38,255 bases of DNA from JBLHKW01 sp047618565 (GTDB lineage Bacteria; Planctomycetota; UBA1135; GCA-002686595): positions 1-38,255 of the forward strand of contig JBLHKW010000031.1 of NCBI GenBank assembly GCA_047618565.1, written 5' to 3'. Numbering within the stretch: position 1 is the first letter of the stretch; every line of letters starts with the position of its first letter. The translations under genes and the position numbers were made by a program. The notes under the pieces were generated by a model. It had not been told where the DNA came from and ran no database searches. It saw only the letters and a program-made list of their open reading frames with translations. Of the stretch, positions 7,218-16,049 are shown in pieces.

Positions 7218-8360
7218 ATGGATTTCGCACTTACAGAGGAACAGACCCTGGTCCGCGACATGGCCCGCGACTTCGCAGAAGCCGAGCTCATGCCGCGCGC
7301 GACCAAACACGACCGCGAAGCTCATATCGAACAGGAGGTGTTCGATATGATCGGTGAGCTCGGTATGTGGGGTCTCACGATTCCCGAGGAGTTCGGTGGC
7401 GCGGGGCTCGGAAGCCTGCAGCTGACCCTCGTGCTCGAGGAGATCAACCGCGCCTGCGCCGCCACGGGCGTGACGGTTTCGGTGCACAACAGCCTCGTTA
7501 GCGCGCCGCTCAGCAAGTTCGGCTCGCCCGAGCAGAAGTTGCTCTGGTTGCCAAAGCTGGCCAGCGGGGAATTGCTCGGCGCCTACTCGCTCTCGGAGGC
7601 GGGATCCGGCTCCGACGCCGCCTCCCTGCGCGCGACAGCGGTCAAGGACGGCGACTCGTGGGTGCTCAACGGCACGAAGATGTGGGTCACGACTGGCGAT
7701 CGAGCCGGCCTGACCGTGGTCTACATGCGCACGGATCCGGAAGCTCCGAAGGCACGCGGCATCAGTGCCTTCCTGGTGCCCGCGGGCACGCCCGGGTTCA
7801 CGATCGGCAAGAAGGAGAAGAAGACGGGGATCCGTGGTTCGAGCACGGTCGAGCTCTGCTTCGAGGATTGCCGCTTGCCGGAGAGTAGCCTCATGGGCGA
7901 GGTCAACAAGGGCTTCCAGATCGCCATGGACACCCTCGACGGTGGTCGCATCGGCATCGGGGCGCAGGCCGTGGGTATCGGACGAGCCTGCCTCGAGGCT
8001 GCGGTCAAGTACTCCAAGGAGCGCGAGCAGTTCGGCCGGCCGATCGCACACTTTCACGCGATCCAGTGGAAGCTGGCCGACATGTCCACGCGTCTCGAGG
8101 CCTCGCGCATGCTCGTGCAACGCGCGGCATGGCTGCGGGACAAGGGCATGCCCTGCAACCGCGAGGCGGCCCAGGCCAAGCTGCTGGCATCGACCGTGGC
8201 GAACTTCTGCGCGGACGAGTGCCTGCAGATCCACGGCGGAGCGGGCTACACCGATGACTTCCATGTCGAGCGGTTGTTCCGTGATGCACGCATCACCGAA
8301 ATTTACGAGGGAGCGACGGACATCCAGCGCATGGTCATCGCACGCAGCCTCACGCGCTGA
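7218..8360 (+). CDS. acyl-CoA dehydrogenase 1 (short-chain type)
   Basis: A 380-residue flavoprotein of the acyl-CoA dehydrogenase family. SLSEAGSGSDAAS (124-136) and WVTTG are FAD-binding signatures; QIHGGAGYTDDF follows in the C-terminal helical domain. The catalytic base is Glu364 in the EIYEGATDIQR motif, the position used by short-chain and butyryl-CoA dehydrogenases. It introduces the alpha-beta double bond and passes electrons to electron-transfer flavoprotein, which is not encoded in this window. Butyryl-CoA is the likeliest substrate given its neighbours, but short/branched acyl-CoA cannot be excluded. The start at 7218 lies 46 bases after the dehydrogenase gene. Confidence 0.93.
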   Translation: MDFALTEEQTLVRDMARDFAEAELMPRATKHDREAHIEQEVFDMIGELGMWGLTIPEEFGGAGLGSLQLTLVLEEINRACAATGVTVSVHNSLVSAPLSKFGSPEQKLLWLPKLASGELLGAYSLSEAGSGSDAASLRATAVKDGDSWVLNGTKMWVTTGDRAGLTVVYMRTDPEAPKARGISAFLVPAGTPGFTIGKKEKKTGIRGSSTVELCFEDCRLPESSLMGEVNKGFQIAMDTLDGGRIGIGAQAVGIGRACLEAAVKYSKEREQFGRPIAHFHAIQWKLADMSTRLEASRMLVQRAAWLRDKGMPCNREAAQAKLLASTVANFCADECLQIHGGAGYTDDFHVERLFRDARITEIYEGATDIQRMVIARSLTR

Positions 8361-8367
8361 CCGACCT

Positions 8368-9360
8368 GTGGTTGAGCAACGCCCGATAGCTGACCGGCTG
8401 CTGGCCGGTGAGAAGACCGCCCTGGCGCGCCTCATTTCGTGGGCGGAGAACCGGGACGAGCGCTTTCCTGCCGCCCTGGCCAGGGTCTACGGGAACGTCG
8501 GGCGTGCCTGGCGGACCGGCGTGACGGGTCCCCCCGGCGCCGGCAAGAGCACGGCTGTCAATGAGATGGCGCGCTTGCTGCGTGAGCGCGGCGCGACCGT
8601 GGGCGTCCTCGCCGTCGACCCGTCCAGCCCCTTCTCGGGCGGCGCGTTGCTGGGCGACCGCATTCGTATGGAGGATCGCACCATGGACGAGGGTGTGTTC
8701 ATCCGATCGATGGCCAGTCGCGGTAGCCACGGGGGGCTGGCTCAGGCGAGTGTCGACGCCTGCGATGTCATGGACGCCTTCGGGCTGGCCGAGCTGATCA
8801 TCGAGACCGTGGGCGTGGGCCAGGCCGAGTACGTGGTGATGTCCGCTGCCGACACGGTCGTCGTGGTGCTGTGCCCCGGGGCGGGCGATGGGATCCAGGC
8901 CATGAAGTCCGGGCTGCTGGAGGTTGCAGATGTGCTGGTCGTCAACAAGTCCGATCTGGCGGGCGCGGACCGCCTCCTGATGGACCTGGAGGAGGCCGTC
9001 CACATCCGGACCGCGGGCAAGGATGGCTGGATTCCGCCGGTGGTCTCCTGCAGTGCGGGCACCGGAGTGGGTATCGATGGCCTGCTCGATGCGGTCGAGA
9101 GCCACAGGGCCTACCTCTCCGAGGGGCGCCTGGATGGCGCGCGACGACAGAAGCGTGTCGACCAGGTCAAGCGCGTCGTGTCCGAGAAGCTCCACGAGGT
9201 GATCTGGGCCGATCATGGCTACACGGCCGAGGTCGAGGGTCTGCTGCAAAGCGAACAAACACCGTATGATGTGGCGGCGCGGGTCCTGGCGGGACTGCTC
9301 GAGCAGATCTCGCACGCCGCGTCCCCAGCCAGTAACCCGGGCGCCTTGAAGGACCACTAG
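8368..9360 (+). CDS. meaB: MeaB/ArgK-type G-protein chaperone of B12 mutase
   Basis: I place the start at GTG 8368, giving 330 residues, the usual MeaB length; longer readings overlap the preceding gene in another frame. Walker A is GPPGAGKST at 54-62. DPSSPFSGGALLGDRIRM and the NKSD specificity motif are also present. These P-loop GTPases protect adenosylcobalamin mutases and gate loading and release of the cofactor; relatives are the stand-alone MeaB, human MMAA, and the G-domain fused inside IcmF. The stop codon is directly followed by the mutase large subunit, which supports a chaperone role for that enzyme. The old name ArgK (arginine transport kinase) is misleading. Confidence 0.93.
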   Translation: MVEQRPIADRLLAGEKTALARLISWAENRDERFPAALARVYGNVGRAWRTGVTGPPGAGKSTAVNEMARLLRERGATVGVLAVDPSSPFSGGALLGDRIRMEDRTMDEGVFIRSMASRGSHGGLAQASVDACDVMDAFGLAELIIETVGVGQAEYVVMSAADTVVVVLCPGAGDGIQAMKSGLLEVADVLVVNKSDLAGADRLLMDLEEAVHIRTAGKDGWIPPVVSCSAGTGVGIDGLLDAVESHRAYLSEGRLDGARRQKRVDQVKRVVSEKLHEVIWADHGYTAEVEGLLQSEQTPYDVAARVLAGLLEQISHAASPASNPGALKDH

Positions 9361-11049
<1,689 letters not shown>

Positions 11050-11076
11050 TGATCTCGACCAAGTGGGAACGCAAGC

Positions 11077-11502
11077 ATGGCTGAACGACGCATTCGTGTA
11101 CTCGTGGGCAAGCCGGGCCTGGATGGCCATGACCGCGGTGCCAAGACCGTGGCCAGCGTCTTGCGCGACCACGGTATGGAGGTGATCTACACCGGCCTGC
11201 ACAAGACGCCGGAGATGATCGCCGAGATCGCGGTCCAGGAGGATGTGGACGTCGTGGGACTCTCAATCCTCTCAGGCGCCCATCTGGCGCTGTTCCCGCG
11301 CGTACGCAAGGAGCTGGAGACACGCGGCATGGGCCACGTGTTGCTCGTCGGCGGGGGAATCATCCCGCGGGACGACGTGGAGAAACTGGAACAGGAGGGC
11401 TTCGCGAAGCTCTTCGGACCCGGGACCCGGACCGATGACATTGCTGAATACATCAAGACCGAGATGCAGAAACGCTGGGCCCAAGAAGGAGCGGACGTAT
11501 GA
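11077..11502 (+). CDS. icmB: B12-binding small subunit of acyl-CoA mutase
   Basis: A 141-residue flavodoxin-like cobalamin-binding domain. The base-off/His-on signature is complete: Asp16-x-His18-x2-Gly21 (DGHDRG), SILSG at 63-67 and the GGG at 92-94. It binds adenosylcobalamin and pairs with the large subunit encoded 27 bases upstream, as IcmB does with IcmA. The last codons overlap the start of the next gene as ATGA, so a small HTH protein is translationally linked to it. Confidence 0.93.
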   Translation: MAERRIRVLVGKPGLDGHDRGAKTVASVLRDHGMEVIYTGLHKTPEMIAEIAVQEDVDVVGLSILSGAHLALFPRVRKELETRGMGHVLLVGGGIIPRDDVEKLEQEGFAKLFGPGTRTDDIAEYIKTEMQKRWAQEGADV

Positions 11503-11789
11503 GTGCTAGTTCGGATCGAGAGATCCTGAATATTGAGGAAGCCGCAGCGTTGCTCGGTGTGAGCGTGAAGACCTTCAACAAGGTGCTGCACTCTCAGAAT
11601 CTCCCCGCACGCAAGATTGGACGCGAGTGGAAATTCTCTCGCGCAGCCCTGATCGCGTGGGTGGGTGATGGACGTTCGACGGACTTCTACCGGGAGTCCA
11701 GCGAAGCTAAACACGTGATCGTGCCGGAGCAGCCCAGGGCAACGGGAAACAACCGGCGCACGGCCGGATGGCAGATTGAGATCGACTGA
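11499..11789 (+). CDS. small excisionase/MerR-like HTH DNA-binding protein
   Basis: A 96-residue protein that begins inside the mutase small-subunit stop (ATGA overlap) with AAGGAG just upstream. Residues 9-55 match the helix-turn-helix_17 (excisionase-type) pattern: ILNIEEAAALLGVSVKTF then LPARKIGREWKFSRAAL and IAWVGDG. No effector domain is visible; the last 40 residues are polar and basic. Such domains bind DNA and occur in excisionases and small regulators. Here there is no integrase, so a transcriptional role in the operon, perhaps autoregulation, is the better guess. Function is inferred only. Confidence 0.85.
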   Translation: MSASSDREILNIEEAAALLGVSVKTFNKVLHSQNLPARKIGREWKFSRAALIAWVGDGRSTDFYRESSEAKHVIVPEQPRATGNNRRTAGWQIEID

Positions 11790-11794
11790 CCCAA

Positions 11795-12985
11795 ATGGAA
11801 TCTACCGCGCTCATGCAGGCTCTTCCCGATATCAAGCACTCGTTCGACCTGACCGAGGACCAGGTGATGATTCGCGACATGGTGCGCGAATTTGCCGAGA
11901 ACGAGGTCGCGCCGATCGCCAGCGAGATCGACGAGAATCATCGTTTCCCGACCGAGACCTGGAAGAAGATCGTCGATCTGGGTCTGACGGGGATTCCCTT
12001 TCCCGAGGAGGTCGGTGGTTCGGGCGGCAGTACGCTCGCCTACATCCTGGCGGTTGAAGAGCTCAGCAAGGTGTGCGCCTCGACCGGCCTGACCCTCGCT
12101 GCTCACGTGAGCCTGGGCACCTACCCGATCTACGCCTGGGGCTGCGACCATCTGCGCGAAGAGTACGTTCCCAAGCTCATCGCCGGTGAGTACATGGGTG
12201 CTTATGGGTTGACCGAGCCTAACGCTGGGTCCGATTCAGGAGGGACCCAGACCAAGGCCGTCCTGTCCGGTGATGAGTACGTCCTGAATGGCCGCAAGTG
12301 TTTCATCACGAACGCCAACTACGCGGGCACGTTCATCTGCACCGCGGTGACCGACAAATCGCTCGGGCCGAAGGGCATCAGTGCTTTCGTGGTCCCGCGC
12401 GACATCGATGGATTCCGACTGGAGCCGGGCGAGGTCAAGCTCGGCATGCGCGGCTCCGACTGGGCCAGCCTGGTGTTCGAGGATGCGCGTATTCCGGCGG
12501 ATCACCTGCTCGGTCCGGAGGGCGAGGGGTTTTCCACCTTCATGAAGACACTGGACGGTGGGCGCATTTCGATCGGGGCGCTATCGCTGGGCATCGCCGT
12601 GGGCGCCTACGAGTGCGCGTTGCGCTACGCACGTGAGCGCGAGGCCTTTGGCAAGAAGCTCGCGGACCAGCAGGCGGTGCAGTTCAAGCTGGCCGACATG
12701 GCGCTGCAGATCGAAGGAGCGCGCCATCTCGTCTATCATGCAGCTCGACTGAAGGACCAGGGCGCGCCGTACACGATGGAGGGCGCGATGGGCAAGCTGT
12801 ACGCGTCCGAGGTGGCCATGAAGGTCACCTACGATGCCATTCAGATCTATGGCGGCTACGGCTACAGTCGCGAGTACCCGGTCGAGCGCATGTGGCGTGA
12901 CGCCAAGCTGTGCACGATCGGTGAAGGCACCTCGGAGATTCAGCGGCTCGTGATCGCGCGTCAGATCATGCGCGCGACGCGCTAG
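11795..12985 (+). CDS. acyl-CoA dehydrogenase 2
   Basis: A 396-residue acyl-CoA dehydrogenase, five bases after the HTH gene. The FAD region GLTEPNAGSDSGG (138-150) and CFITNANYAG are present, with IYGGYGYSREYPVER in the C-terminal domain. The catalytic base is Glu377 in the IGEGTSEIQR motif. It differs clearly from the dehydrogenase at 7218, so the operon carries two acyl-CoA dehydrogenases of distinct specificity. A simple reading is that one handles butyryl-CoA and the other isobutyryl- or another branched acyl-CoA, on either side of the mutase reaction. The assignment of which does which is not possible from sequence alone. An alternative start at Met7 is possible. Confidence 0.93.
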   Translation: MESTALMQALPDIKHSFDLTEDQVMIRDMVREFAENEVAPIASEIDENHRFPTETWKKIVDLGLTGIPFPEEVGGSGGSTLAYILAVEELSKVCASTGLTLAAHVSLGTYPIYAWGCDHLREEYVPKLIAGEYMGAYGLTEPNAGSDSGGTQTKAVLSGDEYVLNGRKCFITNANYAGTFICTAVTDKSLGPKGISAFVVPRDIDGFRLEPGEVKLGMRGSDWASLVFEDARIPADHLLGPEGEGFSTFMKTLDGGRISIGALSLGIAVGAYECALRYAREREAFGKKLADQQAVQFKLADMALQIEGARHLVYHAARLKDQGAPYTMEGAMGKLYASEVAMKVTYDAIQIYGGYGYSREYPVERMWRDAKLCTIGEGTSEIQRLVIARQIMRATR

Positions 12986-12991
12986 CCCGAG

Positions 12992-13876
12992 ATGAGTCAC
13001 TCGGCACCGCGCATCCAGGTTGGCGAGTGGAGCATCACGGCTCTGTCGGATGGCTTCTTCCGGCTGGATGGAGGTGCGATGTGGGGGGTCGTTCCCGCGA
13101 ACATCTGGCGTCCGCTGACGCCGCCGGCCGAGGACAACACGATCCTGCTCGCGCTGCGGCCGTTCCTCGCCGAGCGTGGTGATGAGCGCGTCATTATCGA
13201 GGCCGGCGCGGGCGAGCGCTGGGAGCCGAAGTGGCGCTCCATCTATCACATCGACGATTCCATGGGGCTCGAGCGCAGCCTGCAGGCGCTGGGCGTCGAT
13301 CCGGAGAGCATCACGCACGTCGTGGCCTCCCACTGCCACTGGGACCACATCGGCGCCCAGGTCGTCGAGCGCGACGGTCAGCTGGAACCGCTCTTCCCGG
13401 CCGCGCGCCACTTCGCGCCGAGCGTCGAGATCGCGATGGCCAAGAATCCGGACCGTGCTCGCGCTGGTTCCTACCGCGCGGCCGACCTGCTCGCCATCGA
13501 GGAGCGCGGACTGCTGGAGGGCTTCTCCGGAGCCACGGACATCCTCCCCGGCTTGCGCGCAACGGTGCTGGGCGGCCATTCGGATGGGGTCTCGGTGATC
13601 ACCGTGAACGAAGACGAGCCGGGCGAGACCGCGATCTTCTGGTCCGATGTAGTTCCAACCCGGCATCACATCCAGCCGCCCTACATCATGGCCTACGACA
13701 TCGACGTGCTGCGTTCCTTTGACGTGCGTGGTGAGTGGCTTGCGCGTGCGGCCGACGGAAACTGGATCGGGCTCTTCTACCACGACGCCGAGCAGGCCTT
13801 CGGGCGTGTCCGGCGGGACGGGCGCCGATTTGTCTTCGAGCCCATGGCGGATGCGGACGTGACGACTGCCCGATGA
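12992..13876 (+). CDS. metallo-beta-lactamase-fold hydrolase
   Basis: A 294-residue protein with the MBL metal motif SHCHWDH, giving His114, His116, Asp118 and His119. His196 in GGHSDG, Asp219 in FWSDVV and His264 in LFYHD complete a two-metal site. The layout resembles the lactonase/YtnP-like branch, which hydrolyses esters or lactones, but MBL-fold enzymes are too diverse to name a substrate. No signal peptide is seen, so it is cytoplasmic. It lies 6 bases after acyl-CoA dehydrogenase 2 and overlaps the next gene as ATGA, so it belongs to cluster A. A thioesterase-like hydrolysis of an acyl-CoA or a detoxification role is possible but is inference. Confidence 0.9.
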   Translation: MSHSAPRIQVGEWSITALSDGFFRLDGGAMWGVVPANIWRPLTPPAEDNTILLALRPFLAERGDERVIIEAGAGERWEPKWRSIYHIDDSMGLERSLQALGVDPESITHVVASHCHWDHIGAQVVERDGQLEPLFPAARHFAPSVEIAMAKNPDRARAGSYRAADLLAIEERGLLEGFSGATDILPGLRATVLGGHSDGVSVITVNEDEPGETAIFWSDVVPTRHHIQPPYIMAYDIDVLRSFDVRGEWLARAADGNWIGLFYHDAEQAFGRVRRDGRRFVFEPMADADVTTAR

Positions 13877-14625
13877 AGATCGTCTCCCTCTGCCCCAGCG
13901 TGACGGAGCTTGTCTTCGATCTGGGCTGTGGCGCGGACCTGGTCGGGATCACGACCTTCTGTGTGCACCCGGCTGATCAGGTCGGCGGTATCGAGACGGT
14001 GGGGGGGACCAAGGATCCCGACGTGACGCGCATCATCGAGCTGAAGCCCGACATCGTGCTCCTCAACGAAGAGGAGAATCGCCGCGAGGATGCCGAGGCA
14101 CTCGAGCGCGCCGGTGTCGCCTGCCACGTCAGCTTCCCCAAGGTCATCGCGGATACCGCCGCATTCGTGCGCGCGGTCGGTGCCCGCCTGGGGCGCCCCG
14201 CACAGGCCGGCGCGATTGCCCTGGATATCGAGCAGCGTGCGCAGCGCGTGCGCAGCGCTTCCGCATCGCTTCGTGAAGTGACCTGGGCCTACCTGATATG
14301 GCGCAAGCCATGGATGAGTGTCAATGCGGATACGTTCGTCGACGCGCTGCTAGGCCTCGCTGGCGGCCGCAACGTGTTCGCCGACAGAGCTGAGCGCTAC
14401 CCGGTGATCTCGGCCGAGGAGCTCGGGCTGGCAAGCCCTGATGTGATCCTGGCCGCCAGCGAGCCCTTTCCATTCGAAGCGAAACACCTGGATGAGCTGG
14501 CCAAAGCCAGCGGGCTTCCACGCGAGCGCTTCACGGTCGTCGACGGGGAGTACCTCTCGTGGCACGGCTCACGCACGCCGGACGGGATCGACTACGCGGA
14601 AGCCTGCCTCGCGCGGGCGCGCTGA
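13873..14625 (+). CDS. BtuF-like cobalamin/metal-receptor protein without signal peptide
   Basis: The ATG at 13873 overlaps the preceding stop (ATGA) and yields 250 residues beginning MKIVSLCPSVTELVFDLG, the first strand of the helical-backbone receptor fold (periplasmic-binding class III, as in BtuF). Further family features are VGITTFCVHP, KPDIVLLNEEEN and a C-terminal lobe with PDVILAASEPFPF. BtuF proteins are normally periplasmic partners of the vitamin B12 ABC transporter BtuCD. Here no signal peptide, lipobox or permease gene is present, so the protein is predicted cytoplasmic. Its place as last gene of an operon with a B12-dependent mutase suggests intracellular cobalamin handling, though binding of another ligand is possible. 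Confidence 0.85.
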   Translation: MKIVSLCPSVTELVFDLGCGADLVGITTFCVHPADQVGGIETVGGTKDPDVTRIIELKPDIVLLNEEENRREDAEALERAGVACHVSFPKVIADTAAFVRAVGARLGRPAQAGAIALDIEQRAQRVRSASASLREVTWAYLIWRKPWMSVNADTFVDALLGLAGGRNVFADRAERYPVISAEELGLASPDVILAASEPFPFEAKHLDELAKASGLPRERFTVVDGEYLSWHGSRTPDGIDYAEACLARAR

Positions 14626-14642
14626 CATCCCCTCTATCGAGC

Positions 14643-14670
14643 GATCCGGGTGCTGTCACGGCGCCGGATC
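14643..14670. terminator. weak stem-loop between convergent genes
   Basis: GATCCGG (14643-14649) and CCGGATC (14664-14670) are exact inverted arms around a 14-base loop, in the 62-base gap between the BtuF-like gene and ispH. There is no good T-tract on either side. It could terminate both convergent units, but the signal is weak. Confidence 0.3.
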
Positions 14671-14687
14671 ATTCGATCACAGGAGTG

Positions 14688-15614
14688 CTATTCGTCCGTC
14701 AGGCCGGCGGGCATCTGGAAGACGACCGTCTCGCGCTGTCCGGGTTCCTCATGAACCGCTTCGACGCCCAAGGTGCCCAGGCGCGCGAGGATCTCCTGCA
14801 CCAGGGCTTCCGGAGCTGACGCGCCCGCGGTCACGCCGATCTTCTTGTTGCCGTCGAGCCAGGTCGGATCGACCTGATCCGCGTCATCGATCAGGTAGGA
14901 GGGCACGCCCGAGCGCTGGCCCAGCTCCTGCAAGCGGCTGGAGTTGGAGCTATTCGAAGAGCCGACCACCAGCAGCATGTCCACCTGGGTGAGCAGTTCG
15001 CGCACAGCGTTCTGGCGGTTCTGGGTGGCGTAACAGATGTCCTTCAGATTCGGCCCCTGGATGTCGGGGAAGCGTTTCTTCAGGGCCGTGATGGCTTCGC
15101 GCGTGTCGTCCACGGAGAGCGTGGTCTGGGTGACAAAGGCGAGCCGGCTGGGGTCATCGACCTCAAGCGAGTTCACCTCGTCGACCGTCGCAAGCACGTG
15201 CACCTTTCCACGGATGCGGCCGCGCGTGCCCTCGACTTCCGGGTGGCCGACGTGTCCGATGAGGATCACCTCACGCTCACCGCGGGCGTAGGCCTGGGCC
15301 TGTTCGTGCACCTTGGTCACGAGCGGGCAGGTCGCGTCGATGACGCGCAGATTGCGCTCTGCTCCTTCGGCGACGACCGCGTCCGAGACGCCGTGAGCGC
15401 TGTAGATCATGACTGCCCCGTCGGGCGCTTCTTTGAGCTCGCGCACGAACACGACACCGCGTGACGACAGATCGTCCAGGACGTGCCGGTTGTGGACGAT
15501 CTCGTGCAAGACGTACACGGGGGCGCCATACAGCTTCAGGGCACGCTCGACGATCTCGATCGCGCGATCGACGCCGGCACAGAAGCCGCGGGGATTAGCT
15601 AGACGTGCTTCCAT
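14688..15614 (-). CDS. ispH: 4-hydroxy-3-methylbut-2-enyl diphosphate reductase
   Basis: A 308-residue IspH (LytB), the last step of the MEP isoprenoid pathway, reducing HMBPP to IPP and DMAPP. The three iron-sulfur cluster cysteines are present at Cys12 (PRGFCAGVDRA), Cys96 (DATCPLV) and Cys194 (DICYATQNRQ), close to the E. coli positions 12, 96 and 197. The substrate-binding histidines His41 (HEIVHN), His74 (SAHGVS) and His124, and catalytic Glu126 (GHVGHPEVEG), are also visible. It needs an external low-potential electron donor; a ferredoxin gene lies 15 bases upstream in the same direction. Confidence 0.97.
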   Translation of the reverse strand: MEARLANPRGFCAGVDRAIEIVERALKLYGAPVYVLHEIVHNRHVLDDLSSRGVVFVRELKEAPDGAVMIYSAHGVSDAVVAEGAERNLRVIDATCPLVTKVHEQAQAYARGEREVILIGHVGHPEVEGTRGRIRGKVHVLATVDEVNSLEVDDPSRLAFVTQTTLSVDDTREAITALKKRFPDIQGPNLKDICYATQNRQNAVRELLTQVDMLLVVGSSNSSNSSRLQELGQRSGVPSYLIDDADQVDPTWLDGNKKIGVTAGASAPEALVQEILARLGTLGVEAVHEEPGQRETVVFQMPAGLTDE

Positions 15615-15629
15615 CGGCAGGCATGTGGA

Positions 15630-16037
15630 TCAATGGTGTTCCTTGGCGTGATTGCGGTTCCAGCCGGGAACCTCCACAACAAGGTCCTGGGATCCGTTGG
15701 GGACAGCCTGGCAGGCGAGCCGGGAGGTGATCTCCAGCCCGGGCGCCGTGTCGAGCATGTCTTCCTCGTCCTCGTTGGCCGGCTGGCATGAGTCGGCGCC
15801 TGCGCGCACGAGCACGTGGCAGGTCGAGCAGGCGCACACGCCGCCGCAAGCATGGTCGATATCGATGCCGTGGCCGATAGCGATCTCGAGAATCGAACCG
15901 GTCAGGCCCTCACGCGAATAGGGCAGCGCGCTCGGGTCGACCTCGACCACCTCATCCATCGGAAGGAAGGTGATCTTGTAGCTCTGCGTCGGAGGGACGA
16001 CCTCGACGCTCTCGTTATAGGGATTGGTACCACCCAT
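15630..16037 (-). CDS. fdx: 2Fe-2S ferredoxin, adrenodoxin/ISC type
   Basis: A 135-residue ferredoxin. The cluster motif is CGGVCACSTC with ligands Cys64, Cys70 and Cys73 (C-x5-C-x2-C), and Cys109 in RLACQAV; Cys68 is an extra cysteine. The sequence around KITFLPMDEVVEV and HACGGVCACSTCHV follows the Isc ferredoxin pattern. There is an N-terminal extension of about 18 residues before the usual start. It lies between a DEAD-box helicase gene (12 bases upstream) and ispH (15 bases downstream). Because IspH needs reduced ferredoxin or flavodoxin, this protein is a plausible partner; a general role in iron-sulfur assembly is the alternative, but no isc genes are here. Confidence 0.93.
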   Translation of the reverse strand: MGGTNPYNESVEVVPPTQSYKITFLPMDEVVEVDPSALPYSREGLTGSILEIAIGHGIDIDHACGGVCACSTCHVLVRAGADSCQPANEDEEDMLDTAPGLEITSRLACQAVPNGSQDLVVEVPGWNRNHAKEHH

Positions 16038-16049
16038 TGGACTAGCCTG

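Noticed and set aside
7047..8435. Long open frame on the minus strand (462 codons)
   Set aside because: It is the reverse frame of two well-supported acyl-CoA genes; long antisense frames are common in GC-rich coding DNA.
11499..11789. Excisionase of an integrated element
   Set aside because: No integrase, attachment sites or other phage genes are nearby and it is coupled to a metabolic gene.
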